Assembly: GCF_026210795.1 (NCBI RefSeq)
Contig: NC_089443.1
Span: 620,001 to 684,000, forward strand
Origin: Rhizophagus irregularis
Lineage: Eukaryota > Glomeromycota > Glomeromycetes > Glomerales > Glomeraceae
Reading direction: 5' to 3'
DNA length: 64,000 nt
Part shown: positions 23,201 through 35,772 of the stretch, piece by piece
Layout: the number at the start of each line of letters is the position of its first letter
Numbering within the stretch: position 1 is the stretch's first letter
Notes under the pieces: model-generated
What the model was told of the DNA's origin: nothing
Database searches by the model: none
The model's input: only the letters and a program-made list of their open reading frames with translations
Translations under genes and position numbers: made by a program

Positions 23201-23817
23201 TTTTTGGATCAGTTATTTCGAAATATAATTTAAAATCAGAGGATTTTTTGGTTACATTTGAATTATATGACATTAATGGATTTTCTATAATGATCAAAAC
23301 TTTAAAGAATACAAACATTAATATTACGGAATGTTATATTTTGTGGATGGTTATTGGAAATCCTTCAAAATTATCAGTTTTTAGCCCGAGGAATCGAGAG
23401 TTTCAAGTTGATTGTATTAAAGAGTCTGTAGAATTACAACCCAATAATTTTTACTACCCAGTTAAAACTTCTTATGAACTATCTGAAGGATGTACGATTT
23501 CCGTCAATGCATACTGTTCAACAGCAAATTATGAGCCTATAAATATTAAAATTAAATTGGCTGGTTGGTCAGAAGATTGCATTTATTTACAAATAATCGA
23601 AACAAATTTAGATAGTTCAGATATTTCTGATGATTATGATCAACTCACAAGTATTGAAATAACCGTATGTGTTTTATATTCAAATTATGAAAATTTGGAG
23701 ATTGATAATAAGGAAGTTGAATGTTCTCTTAATTTAATTGGTTGCATTTTAACCGAAAGTACCAAAGGTATGAGAAATTTATTATTAAGCTTTTTTCTTC
23801 GTTTCAAAAAATTATAG
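20211..23817 (+). CDS. TKL kinase fused to a MACPF-like C-terminal region
   Basis: Exons 20211-20261, 20344-20805 and 20893-23817, phase-consistent, about 1,145 residues. An N-terminal Cys motif CAECNEPGTGKEWCQPC (about residues 49-65) is followed by the kinase domain: degenerate glycine loop INKGSSSKIYSADW, VALK, HRDLHSGN (about 246), SDFGLC, YIAPEVL and CWDTKAENRPT. The catalytic residues look intact. The next ~700 residues are not a kinase. They contain two blocks like the MACPF signature, IKYGHLFARKILVGGKIFI (about 526) and DEYGHFFPLNVVLGKSL (about 795). A C-terminal beta-rich region follows (DPxN-like YILWMVIGNPSKLSVFSP). The last exon could instead splice at GGTATGAG (23769). Upstream lies a decayed MACPF-like gene; downstream, same strand, the triple pseudokinase gene. 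The MACPF reading is inference. Confidence 0.82.
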
Positions 23818-23899
23818 ATTTTCATTATGTTTTGTACTATATCATCAAATAGTTATTCCATTTTCAAAATTTTTTCCTTTAATTTCTGAAATCAGTAAT

Positions 23900-26800
23900 A
23901 TGTTTAATGAAATTATTGAAATAACGCAAACTGCTGAACATAATAAACGAATTTGTGATATATTAAAACAACGAATTGACGCTGCAGATTTGGCAGTGCG
24001 TAATCTTAAAATTAAAAAAAATAATCAAGGATTTTTCAATCATAATAACTATATTTATTTACAAAATTTAGTTAATGTTATAACACACATTAAAAATTTT
24101 ATGTCAGAAATTTCTCAAATGAAAACTTTGTTAAAATATATACAAGCAAAAAGTATTGAGAAAACTTTTGATGATTTACGTAAAGATTTTGATAATTGCA
24201 TTAATTCATTAGCTTTTACCATCACTATTAAAAATTCTTATGAGCTCGAACAATTAAAAGCTGATCAAGAAGATTTAACTAAGGTAAGTATAAATTTATC
24301 CCTGAAAATAATATATGAAAACATATTTAACATATTTATTATTTATAATTAATAGTATCTGGAAAATACATCTAATGACAATATAACAGAAGTTGAAACT
24401 ATCATGAAATTAAAAAATAAGAATTCCTTAAATATACCAAAAACTAATAATAATTCCTATGCACATCAACTAGAAATTATTGATTATGAAAAAACTGAAG
24501 AGAAACCACGTAAAAACGGACGTGTGACAAAATGGGTTAGTGCTAAAAATAAAAGTGAAGGATTCGCTTTTAAAATTATTCATGAGGAAGAAAAAAATAC
24601 AGTACAAAATCAAATCACAATTCTTAAAGGGCTTCATGATTGGCAAAATATTATAAGAATTTATGGACTTACTTGTGAGGGAAATATTAAGTTTTTGGTA
24701 TCTGAATGGGCCAAATATGGGAATTTACGTGAATATTATACAAACTATAAAGATCGATTCAATCTTAGATTAAAATTACGTATTTCTCTTGATATCGCTC
24801 GCGGATTAAATTATTTAAGTTCCGTTGAGGTAATTATTATAAAATTTTCCTATTAATTTGATGAACTTTCTAATTTTTTTTTTAATAAATCTAGATTGTA
24901 CATCGTGACATTAGAACTGAGAATATATTAATTACATTATACGAAACAGCAAAACTAGCAAATTTTAAATTAAGCCGTTCATTATCCGCATCCACACTAA
25001 AACAAAGTCAAAATTTAGAACGAGTTCGTTATTGCGCCCCTGAATTACTAAAGAGGGCTCACAACTTCAAATATGATCATAAATGTGAAGTTTATAGCTT
25101 TGGAATTTTACTTTGGGAAATTGCAGAAGAAAGGACTCCTTATAAACAATATAAGGATATTGTAAAAATAACCGATATGGTTTGTAATTATAAATATCGA
25201 GAATCTTTTTCTAAAGATAGCCAAATGCCTTCATCATTTATAAACTTGGCGCTTAAGGGTTTGTAAATATATGTGTATGATTTAGTTTTATTACCATAAA
25301 ATAATAATTATTATTCCATTTTTAGCTGTTGATCATGATCCAAAATTTAGGCCAGAAATCTCAAAAATGCTTGAAGTTCTCAATAACTGTTTTGAGGAAT
25401 CTAAAACCCAGGTTTCATATATACCTGATATTCCGCAAAACCTAGAAGCTACTTCAAAACATATACTCCAAAATGAATATGCCATTTTAGATGATAATTT
25501 ACAAAATCTCACTGTAGCATCAAGCTCATCAAGCTCAACTATTGTCGAAGAGATTGTTCCATTTGCAAAATTTCATCCTTTAATTAATGAAATAAGAAGT
25601 ATCCTTAATGAGATTATTGAAATAACTCAAGTTGCTGAGCATAATAAACGAATTTGTGATGTATTAAAACTCCGAGTTTATGCAGTAGATTTGGCAATAT
25701 TTGAACTTAATGTTATGAGAAATAACCAAGAATTTTATAATAGAAGAAACTATTCAAGTTTACAAAGTTTAATTTCTGTTATAATGCAAATTAAAAAATT
25801 TATTACAGATATTTCTCAAATGAAAAATTTAATAAAATTAAAATATGTACACCCAGAAAAAATTGAGAAAACTTTTAAAGAATTATGCAGAGAATTTGAT
25901 ATATGCATAATTAATATTGATTTAGTGAGTTTCAGAGATATGGTTAATAATAGAATTAATAGAATTCGACCCGATGAATCATTAAAATCAGATCAAGATT
26001 TTTCTAATGTAAGTTATATATATGTATATTATAAATCAATTCTAATAAATTATTTTTCTTTTTTAATACATTACTATATTATTTAGTATTTTGCAAAAAT
26101 TATTGAAGAAATTGGAATTGATATTAAAGAATTATCTAACGAATTTATATCGATGGTTTTAAAAGTCGACGCGATGAATAATACGATGGAAAAACTTTTA
26201 GATGAAAAAAACTATTCAAAAAATGATAATGATAAAAATGTTAATGACAAATCAAATGAAATGATTCAATCGAAGATTGATAAAATCTTCGTAATACGCC
26301 AATTAAGAATATCCGATTATGAAAAAACTGATGAGAAACCACGTAAAGATGGACGCGTGACTAAATGGGTTAATATTAAAAATGAAGGTGAAGAAGTTGC
26401 GTTTAAAATTACTTCTGAGAAAGAAAGAGCTAATATACAAAATCAAGTTACAATTCTTAAAGCTCTTCATGATTGGCAAAATTTTGCAAGAATATATGGA
26501 CTTACGTGTGAAAAAAATAAATGGTATTTGGTATCTGAGTGGGCCGAATATGGTAATTTACGTGAATATTACACAAATCATAAAGATCGATTCGACATTA
26601 GATTGAAATTACGTATATCTCGTGATATTGCTTGTGGATTAAATTTTTTAAGAACTTTTGATGTAAACATCATTAATGTTTTCATTTATTTATTTACTTT
26701 TTACTTTTTTTAATTTTTTTTAATTTATTTTTGTTTTTCTTTTTAGATTGTGCATCGTGATGTTAGAGCCAAGAACATTTTAATTACATTACACGAAACA

Positions 26801-29647
26801 GCAAAACTAGCAAATTTTAAATTTAGTCGTTCATTATTCGCGGCTACATTAAAACAAAGTCAAAATTTAGAACGAGTTCGCTATTGCGCTCCTGAATTAT
26901 TAGAGAGAGCCCACAACTTCAAGTATGATCATAAATGCGAAGTTTATAGCTTTGGAATTTTACTTTGGGAAATTGCAGAAGAAAGAACTCCTTATGAACA
27001 ATATAAGGATATTGTAAAAATTACTGATATGGTTTGTAGTCATAAATATCGGGAATCATTTTCAAAAGATAGCCGAATGCCTTTATCATTCATAGATTTG
27101 GCGCTTAAAGGTTTGTAAAATATGTGTATGTTTCAGTTTTTCATTCTAAAATATTAATCATTCCATTTTTAGCTGTTGATCATGATCTAAAGCTTAGGCC
27201 AGAAATTTCAAAAATGCTTGAAGTTCTCAATAACTGTTTTGAGGAATCTAAAACCCAAGTTTCAGAAGAGATTGTTTCATTTTCAAAGTTTCTTCCTTTA
27301 ATTAATGAAATAAGAAGTATCCATGATGAGATTACTGAAATAGCCCAAGCTGCCGAGCATAATAAACGAATTTGTGATGTATTAAAACTCCGAGTTTATG
27401 CAGTAAATTTGGCAACATTTGAACTTAATGTTATGAGAAATAACCAAAAACTTTTTAACAGAAGAAACTATTCAAGTTTACAAAGTTTAGTTACTGTTAT
27501 AACACAAATTAAAAAATTTATTACAGATATTTCTCAAATGAAAAAATTAAAATACGTACAACCAAAAAATATTGAGAAAACTTTTAAAGACTTATGTAAA
27601 GAATTTGATATATGCATAATTAATATTGATTTAGCGAGTTTCAGAGATATGGTCAATAATAGAATTCGATCCGAAGAAGAAACTAAATCATTAAAATTAG
27701 ATCAAGAAGATTTATCTGATGTAAGTTAAAAAATATATATGTATATTATAAATTAATTCTAATAAAATATTTTTCTTTTTTAATACATTACTATATTTAT
27801 TTAGTATTTGGCAAAAAATATTGAAGAAGTTGGAATTGATATTAAAGGATTATCTAACAAATTTACCTCGATGGTTGTAAAAGTCAACGCGATGAATAAT
27901 GCGATGGAAAAACTTTTAGATGAACAAACTAAACAACAGTCAAAAAATGATAATGATAAAACTGTTAATGACAAATTAAAACAAATGATTCAATCGAAGA
28001 TTGATAAAATCTTCGTAATACGTCAATTAAGAATCTCTGATTACGAAAAAACTGATAAGGAACCACGTAAAGATGGGCGCGTGACTAAATGGGTTAATAT
28101 TAAAAATAAAGGCGAAGAATTCGCTTTTAAAATTGTTACTGAGGAAGAAAGAGCTAATGTACAAAATCAAGTTACAATTCTTAAAGAACTTCATGATTGG
28201 CAAAATATTACAAGAATTTATGGACTTACGTGTGAAGGGAATAAATGGTTTTTGGTATCTGAATGGGCTGAATATGGTAATTTACGTGAATATTATACAA
28301 ATTATAAAGATCGATTCGATATTAGATTGAAATTACGTATGTCTCGTGATATTGCTCGTGGATTAAATTTTTTAAGAGCTATTGAGGTAAACATTATGAA
28401 GTTTTCATTTATTGCTTTACTTATTTATTTACTTTTTTAATTGATTTTTTTGTTTTTCTTTTTAGATTGTGCATCGTGATATTAGAGCTGAGAATATATT
28501 AATTACATTATACGAAACAGCAAAGTTAGCAAATTTTAAATTTAGTCGTTCATTATTCGCAGCTACATTAAAACAAAGTCAAAATTTAGAACGAGTTCGT
28601 TATTGCGCCCCTGAATTACTAGAGAGAGCTCACAACTTCAAATATGATCATAAATGTGAAGTTTATAGCTTTGGAATTTTACTTTGGGAAATTGCAGAAG
28701 AAAGAACTCCTTATGAACAATATAATGATATTGTAAGAATAACTGATTTGGTACGTGACAAAAAATATCGGGAATCCTTTTCAAAAGATAGCCGAATGCC
28801 TCAATCATACATGGAATTAGCGAATAAAGGTATGAAGGATTATATGCATATATATATGCATTATTAAATTTTATTAATGATTTATCTGTTTTTAGCCGTT
28901 AATCATGACCCAGAATTTAGACCGAAAATTACAGATACATTTGAAGTACTTAGTCGTTGTTTTGAGGAATATGAAAAACCTCATTCAAAATCTTCTTCAA
29001 ATCCTAAAAGTTCACAATATCAAAATATCACACTTTCAAGTTCAGAACCTATTCCAAATCCAGAAAGCATCATAAATCGAGATGAATATGCTATTAAAAC
29101 TTCGTCCGATTATGAATTGTTCAAGTACATGACACTTGCTGAGGCGGCAAAACAACATAAGATGGTTGATAGGCAAGGTAAACCAGGTGACACAAAGACT
29201 GCATATAAGTGTTTTGAATCATATGCGGATGCCGATACTACAGTTCGTAACAAAATAGTAGCAAAATATTATAAAGCTTATTACATTTCAAGAGGATTAG
29301 TTGATAATATCGAAGTCAAGGACAAAGATAGAATTGTTGCTGAATTATATAAAGAAGTTGCTGATGATGAAGCAAATGAATTTCCTGAAGCGAAATTAAG
29401 GTATGGTGACTGCTTATATAATGGTAAAGGTGTTGAAAAGAATTTGCCAGAAGCTCTTAAATATTTCGAAGAAGCAGCTGATAATGGTTATAAGGTAGCA
29501 ATGTATAATGCTGGAAAATTATATTATAATGGCTATGGTGTTGAGAGAAATAAGGAGAAAGCTATTAGATATATGAAATTAGCTATTTATAATGAATATG
29601 AACCTGCCATGAAATTTTGCAGAGATAATAACATTAATTTAAATTAA
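23900..29647 (+). CDS. Three tandem MLKL-like pseudokinase modules plus Sel1 repeats
   Basis: Ten exons: 23900-24283, 24356-24829, 24895-25258, 25326-26008, 26087-26662, 26747-27110, 27173-27720, 27805-28386, 28466-28829 and 28896-29647. All phases agree and there is no stop, giving about 1,696 residues. Each module has (i) a helical bundle like the MLKL N-terminal domain (NEIIEITQTAEHNKRICDIL), (ii) a lysine/asparagine-rich brace, (iii) an N-lobe FAFKI and VSEWAEYGNLREYY, and (iv) a C-lobe HRDIRAENIL, LANFKFSRS, RYCAPELL and EVYSFGILLWEI. All three lack a glycine loop, have Gln for the helix-C Glu (QNQVTIL) and NFK in place of DFG, so they are predicted pseudokinases. The exons at 25326 and 27173 join one C-lobe directly to the next bundle. 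The C-terminus has Sel1 repeats (LRYGDCLYNGKGVEKNLPEA). Bundle similarity starts about 16 codons before the ATG, so the 5' end may be incomplete. Confidence 0.85.
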
Positions 29648-32600
29648 TTAATAACTATAATTTTTGTTCATGATAGATTTTCTTCTCCCTATAAAAAATA
29701 ATTGTTCATTAAACGTTCAAAAAATGGTAATTATTTGTTGTTCATTAATCAACTGAAAATCATTCATTATTTGTACATAATTTTACACATGATATATACA
29801 TGGTATGTAAAAAAAAATGAGCCCAAATTGAATGTTATATAAACATATTTTGCTTAAATTTTGTTTATAATAAACTGAAAGAAATTTGTTTATTTATAAG
29901 TTCAATTAATGTATATAACACGTACTTGGTTAAAACAAGGCGTGGATCTGCAAAATTTTACGTTGTAATGCCGTAACATACCTAGTAAATTTATTAATTG
30001 TGGGGCGCAGTATTATATTTAGAATTAGTGTATAAAAATTTAAAATTGTATGACCTTATAAATGTAACGTCCGAGGCGTTAAACTAACTAATTGGTTATT
30101 GAGTCACATGATTAGAATATCAAATGACAAGGTTACGCAGGAAATTGTGTAATCATGAACATGAAAATCATTTTATTGATGATGTCAAATAGCGCATCAT
30201 AAGTATTAGCTAAGGAATGAATAGAAATGGAGTATAAGAAAATTATAAAAAGGGTACGGATTTGACCAAGTTAAACCAAATTACGAATGTTGAGAATAAG
30301 TATTAATTATAATTTACCTATAGAATAGTATTAATTCGATTCTTTTTGCCTTTTTCTTATGATGAAAAAGTGCCAAATTAATTAAATTAATGGTATCATC
30401 GGGAAATTTTTACAGGTGATATATAGCGATATATATCACTTTATCGATATATATCCCATTATTTATAAAATGTGATATATATCGATAATAATTGCACTCG
30501 TCGATTATTAATGATGTGATTAAATCATCACTAACGATTATTATCTTATGGTAAAATAACGTTAGATTATTTATTGTATTAAATAACATTATATTATTTA
30601 TTGTTAGATAACGTTAAATTACATTGCAGAAATTTTTAAAATCGAAACCATATCGTGACCAAGTCAAAATTTTATCATAGACCTTATAACCAAGGCTGGT
30701 CATGACATTGTTACAATAAGTTCAAGTCAATCGTATGTATAAAGTTGACGCATATTAAGGAGATCATCACCTGATTTAACCGGGTCATACAAAAATAAGT
30801 ATCGATATTAGTAAGTTATGTTAAATAGATTTTTACTGAATATTAAATATAACTTTAATATACATTAAATATAACATTAAGTTGTATTTAATGTGCGATA
30901 AAAATATATTAAAGTTATATTTAATGCATATTAAAGTTGTATTTAACATTTGTAAAAGTTATATTTACTATATAATAAAATTGTATTCGAAGTTACATTA
31001 AATGTATTAAAATTATAATTTCGATATCACAAATAAATTTTAAAGTGTCTATAAACTTTAAGAAAAATGAAGTGTTCTATTCTAAATCCAATTGTATTCA
31101 AATCAGTTGTTCTAAATTTTAGATAAAATGAAAATTGTTCTATGAACGGTAATTAATAAACAATTAATAAATACTAGCACTTTGGTTATTTCAGCAGTTC
31201 AAGGAACTGATAACCTTAAGCAAGAAAGAGGAGAAGCATGATATGAAGAAGCATGATACAAAACTGATTCCGCGTATACCAGAAGTGACACATCATGCAA
31301 ACCTTTTGGAAACTCCACTAGTCCACTTCAAAGAATTTTTGCAGAATTAGATGGAATTAGTAAGTATCAGAAAAGAGATAAATTCAAGGATAGAGGTCCA
31401 GCGAATGATGTGGAATGATCGATGACAGTATCTGAGGATAAAGTGGTAAATACGATTAATTAGTACAGGAGAGATTTAGTTGTAAATGACTTTAAAGAAA
31501 AATTGGCAAAGGAAGAAGCACTAAAGAAAGATAATGTCTCAATGAAAGAAGTGGTAAATATCATCAACAAACAAAAGAAGGAACAAAAATTGTTAGTTCT
31601 GTACTAACATAGTACGTTGCTTCACGGCATCTCGAATTTTGATAGACAAAATGAGGGTTATTAGTCCCAAGGTCAAGAAATTAGCAGAGGTTTTTATGAT
31701 AGCAGGAGAAGAAATGGAATGGAAAAAGATCGAAATGTCAGATGAAGGTGGAAGAGATGGCAATGAAGATTAAATCTCTAGAATCCACAATTAAGCTTCA
31801 AGAAAAATTGATTAAATAGGCAGAATCACATGATTTAATGCAAAATAAAGTATACGCAGCTTAATGTGAATTTTGAAAAGAGAGTTAAGGAAGAGAATAG
31901 GGAATGAAATGAGACGAATATAAATGATAAGTGGGCGGTAAAGAGTCCAAAAGATAAACAGTTCGAGAAAAGATGGTGAGTAAAAAGTAAGTAGATTAGG
32001 ATAGTGTTTGATATTAATCTGTGTTAAAGATTTAACATTAAAAATATTTGACATAAAATAAAGATTAATATAGGGTTAAGGACTTTTTTAAGATGTATTA
32101 TATTGATCTTTCAAATTTCATGTAGTAGGTAATGGTATTATAACTTTACCATATGAGGTGAAAATTTTGGTATTGAGGGAGGAAATAGGCTTGTTCTTGA
32201 GTCTTATTTCCAAACTCTTGATGTATTTTATAGATTTTTATGTTCTTCATCATATAAATAATAAAGTATATCATTTTACCAAAAAAAAAAAAAATTTGTT
32301 GTAGGCATTAGAATAATGCAACTTACATAACAGAAAATTAGTGATTCGGTGATATTCTTGAAATGGTGGCAAATTTACTAAAAGAATATGGTATTTGTCC
32401 GTTGCTAAGAGGTTGGTCAATGATCACTTCTTTATTTGAATTCGCTTTCAAGCCTATGTCATCATCGTCCACTTCTTCATTTTCTATATCAATAGTTGGT
32501 GTCATTTCTCTGTCTTCATCATAAATATCCATGAGTCATTTCCAGCAACATTTATATTTTCTAGAAGAGTAAAAATGTTCAGTTGGTTGGAAAAGATAAG

Positions 32601-33060
32601 TATAAAAAATTTAAATTTTTATCGTATTTAGAGATGATAATTATATATTATTATAATTTACCGCTTGTATTAAAATTTATTTCATTCAACGTCGATGATA
32701 TATTAAACACGTTGTATCATTGTCTAATATAACTACATCGACTACTATTAGGAACATATTGACTTCTAAAGCGAATAAAGAAAAATGCCAAAAGGAAAAA
32801 CACATGAAAAAAAGAGATTATACTAACTGAGCTGGCCAATCAGAACCAGTTTTAGGGATCAGAGTATAACATCACATGACATTTTGTTTTATGATATACT
32901 GTCGTGGTATGGGGAAAGTCAAGTAGTTTCAGCCTTAAAACAATTGGGAAAAGTTAGCAATTCAATTTCAGCTCTTACCAACTAGTATTTGTGGTGTTTT
33001 TTAATTCTAATTTGATTAAGAGATTATGAAAAATTATTTTTAAATGAAATGTGAAAGGTA
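29648..33060. other. Gene-poor stretch with repeats and decayed coding
   Basis: No intact gene. A CCCTATAAAAAATAATTGTTC terminus near 29687 begins a stretch of TTGTTCATTAA words. Bases 30410-30620 hold palindromic GATATATATC, TTATTATCG and TAACGTTA words. Bases 30830-31000 repeat ATTAAAGTTATATTTAATG-like units. Bases 31190-31800 look like broken, lysine/glutamate-rich coding sequence of retroelement type (for example DKVVNTIN and KEEALKKDNVSMKEVVNII), with many stops. A small acidic ORF lies at 32338-32532 on the minus strand (MDIYDEDREMTPTIDIENEE); I cannot say whether it is real. Confidence 0.4.
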
Positions 33061-33435
33061 CAAATATTGGTTGAAAGCAACGAAAAAAACAAAAAAGTTA
33101 TATTTGCGCATTGGTTTCCAGGATATTACACAGCTAAAACTATAAAAGAGAAGTGCAAATGGAAGGTACTCATACAAGGTGATTCATATTTCATACGAGT
33201 TACTATCAAGACGTAGCTAAAAAGAATTATATTTTTGAATATGAAAAATTGGAGCATTTTGGAAAAAAAGATGGTATACTTTGTATACTCCAAAAATAAA
33301 AATCAGCTGGGCGCAGCTATTGCTTTGAATGAGAACGCGGATCAAACTTGGATTATTCATGGCAAGAAATATAGTGGAGTGACGATGGCACCCTTAATGG
33401 AGGGACCTACTAGTGCTCTCGTCCACGAATTTTAA
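33061..33435 (+). pseudogene. Unrecognised broken ORF
   Basis: Two overlapping readable stretches, KKVIFAHWFPGYYTAKTIKE and KMVYFVYSKNKNQLGAAIAL, are separated by a TAG near 33216. Composition looks like protein rather than intergenic sequence, but no family is recognised. It may belong to the decayed element region around it. Confidence 0.3.
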
Positions 33436-33728
33436 TGAAGATAAATCTGCCAATCAACAAAAACAAACAGTCATAACGCCAGCAACTGTAGATACGATTG
33501 ATACAGAAGAGATAGTTGATATGGTAAATAAGTTAGAAAAAACTTATTGGATGAGAGTCCATCACGAAGCGTTTCAACTTCAATAAAAGATTCTATTTCT
33601 CCAGAAGTAGTAGTTGAGGTAGTAAAAGATTTTAGGGCAGAAAGGGGAGAATAAATCAGATGTTGGAGCTTGAGTTGCAAAAGGAGGCTATGGAAGTAAA
33701 TAAAAAATATGGTTTCAATATACAAGAT

Positions 33729-34400
33729 CTGGCGTCTTACAAAAAATAAACAATGAAGTTCATTTTTTAAATTTAAAATAAAAAAATCCCCTCCTCCTTC
33801 CTCCTTTCCCCATTTCTTAACTTAAAGTCCAGTTTTGTTTCAAGCTAGAATCCTTCTACATGTCCTACAAAAAATAATGAAAAAACATTAGTTTGTTTCT
33901 TAAAATAAAAAGAAAATAAATCCCCCTTCCATTTCTTAACTTTAAAGTCCGGTTTCATGTCCAAGTCGGCGTCCTACAAAAAAAAACAATTAAGTTCATT
34001 TCTTAAATTTAAATAACAAAAAATCCCCTTTTCCTTCCCCCTTTCTCCATTTCTTATCTTTCATGCATCCTCCTACGCGTTCTACAAAAAAAAATAGCGA
34101 AAAAAACATTAGTTTGTTTCTTAAAAAATAAAAAGAAAATAAATCCCCCTTCCGTTTCTTACTTTAAAGTCCAGTTTCATGACTGCTGGCTTCCTACAAA
34201 AAAAAACAATGAAAAGAAACATTAGTTCATTTCTTAAATTAAAAAAAAAGGAAATAAATTTTCAAAGCAAATATTTGCTTCAAAACTTACCAATTCTTTC
34301 CAAGAAGCTAATAAGTGGCGTCCAACGACAAGAAATCCAACTAAAAAGTCCAATGCTGAAGGAACTGGATACCTAAAAAAAAAAGATAAAATTTAAAAAA
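33729..34400. repeat. Higher-order tandem repeat, two alternating unit types
   Basis: About five units of 105-130 bp, each opening CCTACAAAAAAAA. Type A continues CAATGAAGTTCATTTCTTAAATTT (33733, 33972, 34192 approximately) and type B GAAAAAACATTAGTTTGTTT (33862, 34081 approximately), in the order A-B-A-B-A. Each unit then has CCCC/CCTTCC, CATTTCTTA and TTTAAAGTCCRGTTT. Read on the minus strand, every unit ends in a T-run plus TGTAGG, like a 3' splice site, as in the 18.5-kb array. Confidence 0.7.
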
Positions 34401-34896
34401 TAAAGAAAAAAGTTATTAGATAAGTTTCGAATAGAAACTTACCATATTGGCATATTCGAATCCAAGCTGAAGGAACAAAAAAAAAGGATAAAATTTTAAA
34501 AAAATAAATAAAAAAAAAATATGTAAGTTTCGAAATGAACTTACAGTACTTCCAAGAAAAAGAGGCGAAGGAAAGATGTGAGAAAAAAGGTAGAAAAGGA
34601 AGGGGAAAACGAAAGGGGAAGGGAAGGACAAAAGAGAAAGGGAATGAAAAGAATCTTAAATTTATTTTGCTATTGTTAAAAAACGTGATGATTCACATGA
34701 CCAATCAGCAAAAATTTTACCAAGATAGAAATAGTAGATCATTACTAATTAGTCGAATAATTTTTAATTTTGGCCAAATATAAGCCAAATTTTTATAAGG
34801 TTTATTGATTAATTAAATAAAAAAAAATTAATTGAGATTCATCGTTGAGTAATATTTATTTTTTCGGCTAAATTTTAATGACAATTACCATCACTT

Positions 34897-34929
34897 CACC
34901 ACCTATTCACCACCTATTCACCACCTATT
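34897..34929. repeat. Three 11-bp tandem copies of CACCACCTATT
   Basis: Perfect 11-bp unit repeated three times, directly after TCACTT in AT-rich DNA. It is a short simple repeat with no inferred function. Confidence 0.85.
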
Positions 34930-35249
34930 TAATAGCATTTTACAACTTCATAGAGATATTTTATCGACAATTTCACGAAATCATTTGATACCAACTACCC
35001 CAATGGCACCCAAAAAATTCTTTGAACTCAGCCAGCGTTATGCACTGACACGTGATCGAAGAATTTAGAATGTGATGAATAACACGTGACAAATAGAATA
35101 TCATCTACTTGAAAAAATTGTCCTCAGATAAATATAAACAGTGAAACTTGTTCAGGGGTGTGACGATGTGATAAATAAAAACAGATCACGTGATCAAAGA
35201 ATTTTTCTGGGTGCTGTTAGGTTATATTTTGATACCACGTCATTACATG

Positions 35250-35590
35250 TTGGATTGTTGGGTCATCGGGCTGGATGTGGGAGGTGCAAGCACCACCTAC
35301 CTCTGGGTCTACGACCCGTCGCAGTACCTATATGGCCCCTACGAGGCTCAGGAATCCCTCATATATCCTCCACAATCCTCCACATAGATCCTCCACAAAA
35401 ATATATAACAAAAAAGAATAAAATAAGGGAAAAGAGAGGAAAATAAGAGGGAATCAGAAGAGTGTGGAGGATGTGGAGGATGTGGAGGATGTTTTAAAAA
35501 AATCAGGAGAGGAATTCCCCCAGAAAAAAGTTTTGATTTTACCCCCCCAGATCCTCCACATCTGGAACATCTTCCACACGTACAGGATTC
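35250..35590. repeat. GC-rich patch and GATCCTCCAC-word element
   Basis: Bases 35275-35365 are unusually GC-rich for this window and contain the hairpin GGAGGTG-caag-CACCACC. They are followed by repeated words TCCTCCACA and, in reverse, GTGGAGGATG (35364-35395, 35462-35492, 35550-35580), arranged as an inverted set. This is the same style of word-built element as those at 15.4, 16.2 and 49.8 kb. I found no convincing target duplication and no coding function. Confidence 0.5.
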
Positions 35591-35697
35591 CATTAATTTT
35601 CCTATTGGAAGCAGTGAGACAGCAAACCAGGTAGGTTAGCAGGTAAGCTCCTAGAAGGTCTATAGAGCCAGTAAGACCAACCCCATCCTGCCCCCGT

Positions 35698-35725
35698 CAG
35701 AAAAAATAAGTAATTGAACAATGGG
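35698..35725 (+). promoter_or_regulatory. Promoter-like box, AAAAAATAAGTAATTGAA
   Basis: Matches the boxes at 55725 and 56398 (AAAAAATGTAATTGAATAAA) that stand just before two ORFs of the other Maverick-like element. Here it precedes only a short reading frame (MGIPRRFK, then stop), so the gene it served is probably lost. Confidence 0.5.
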
Positions 35726-35772
35726 TATACCAAGACGATTCAAATGATAAAGAATGCTTTTAGAAGGCAGTA

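Noticed and set aside
23769-23900. Fusion of the kinase/MACPF-like gene to the triple pseudokinase gene
   Set aside because: A possible intron (GTATGAG ... ATTATAG) exists, but the phases do not join the two frames and a stop follows, so they are kept as separate genes.
33729-34400. CRISPR-like array
   Set aside because: Unit lengths vary, the spacers are themselves repeated and the genome is eukaryotic; this is an ordinary higher-order tandem repeat.
35250-35400. tRNA or 5S rRNA gene in the GC-rich patch
   Set aside because: A hairpin is present, but I could not fit a cloverleaf, A/B boxes or 5S internal control region.
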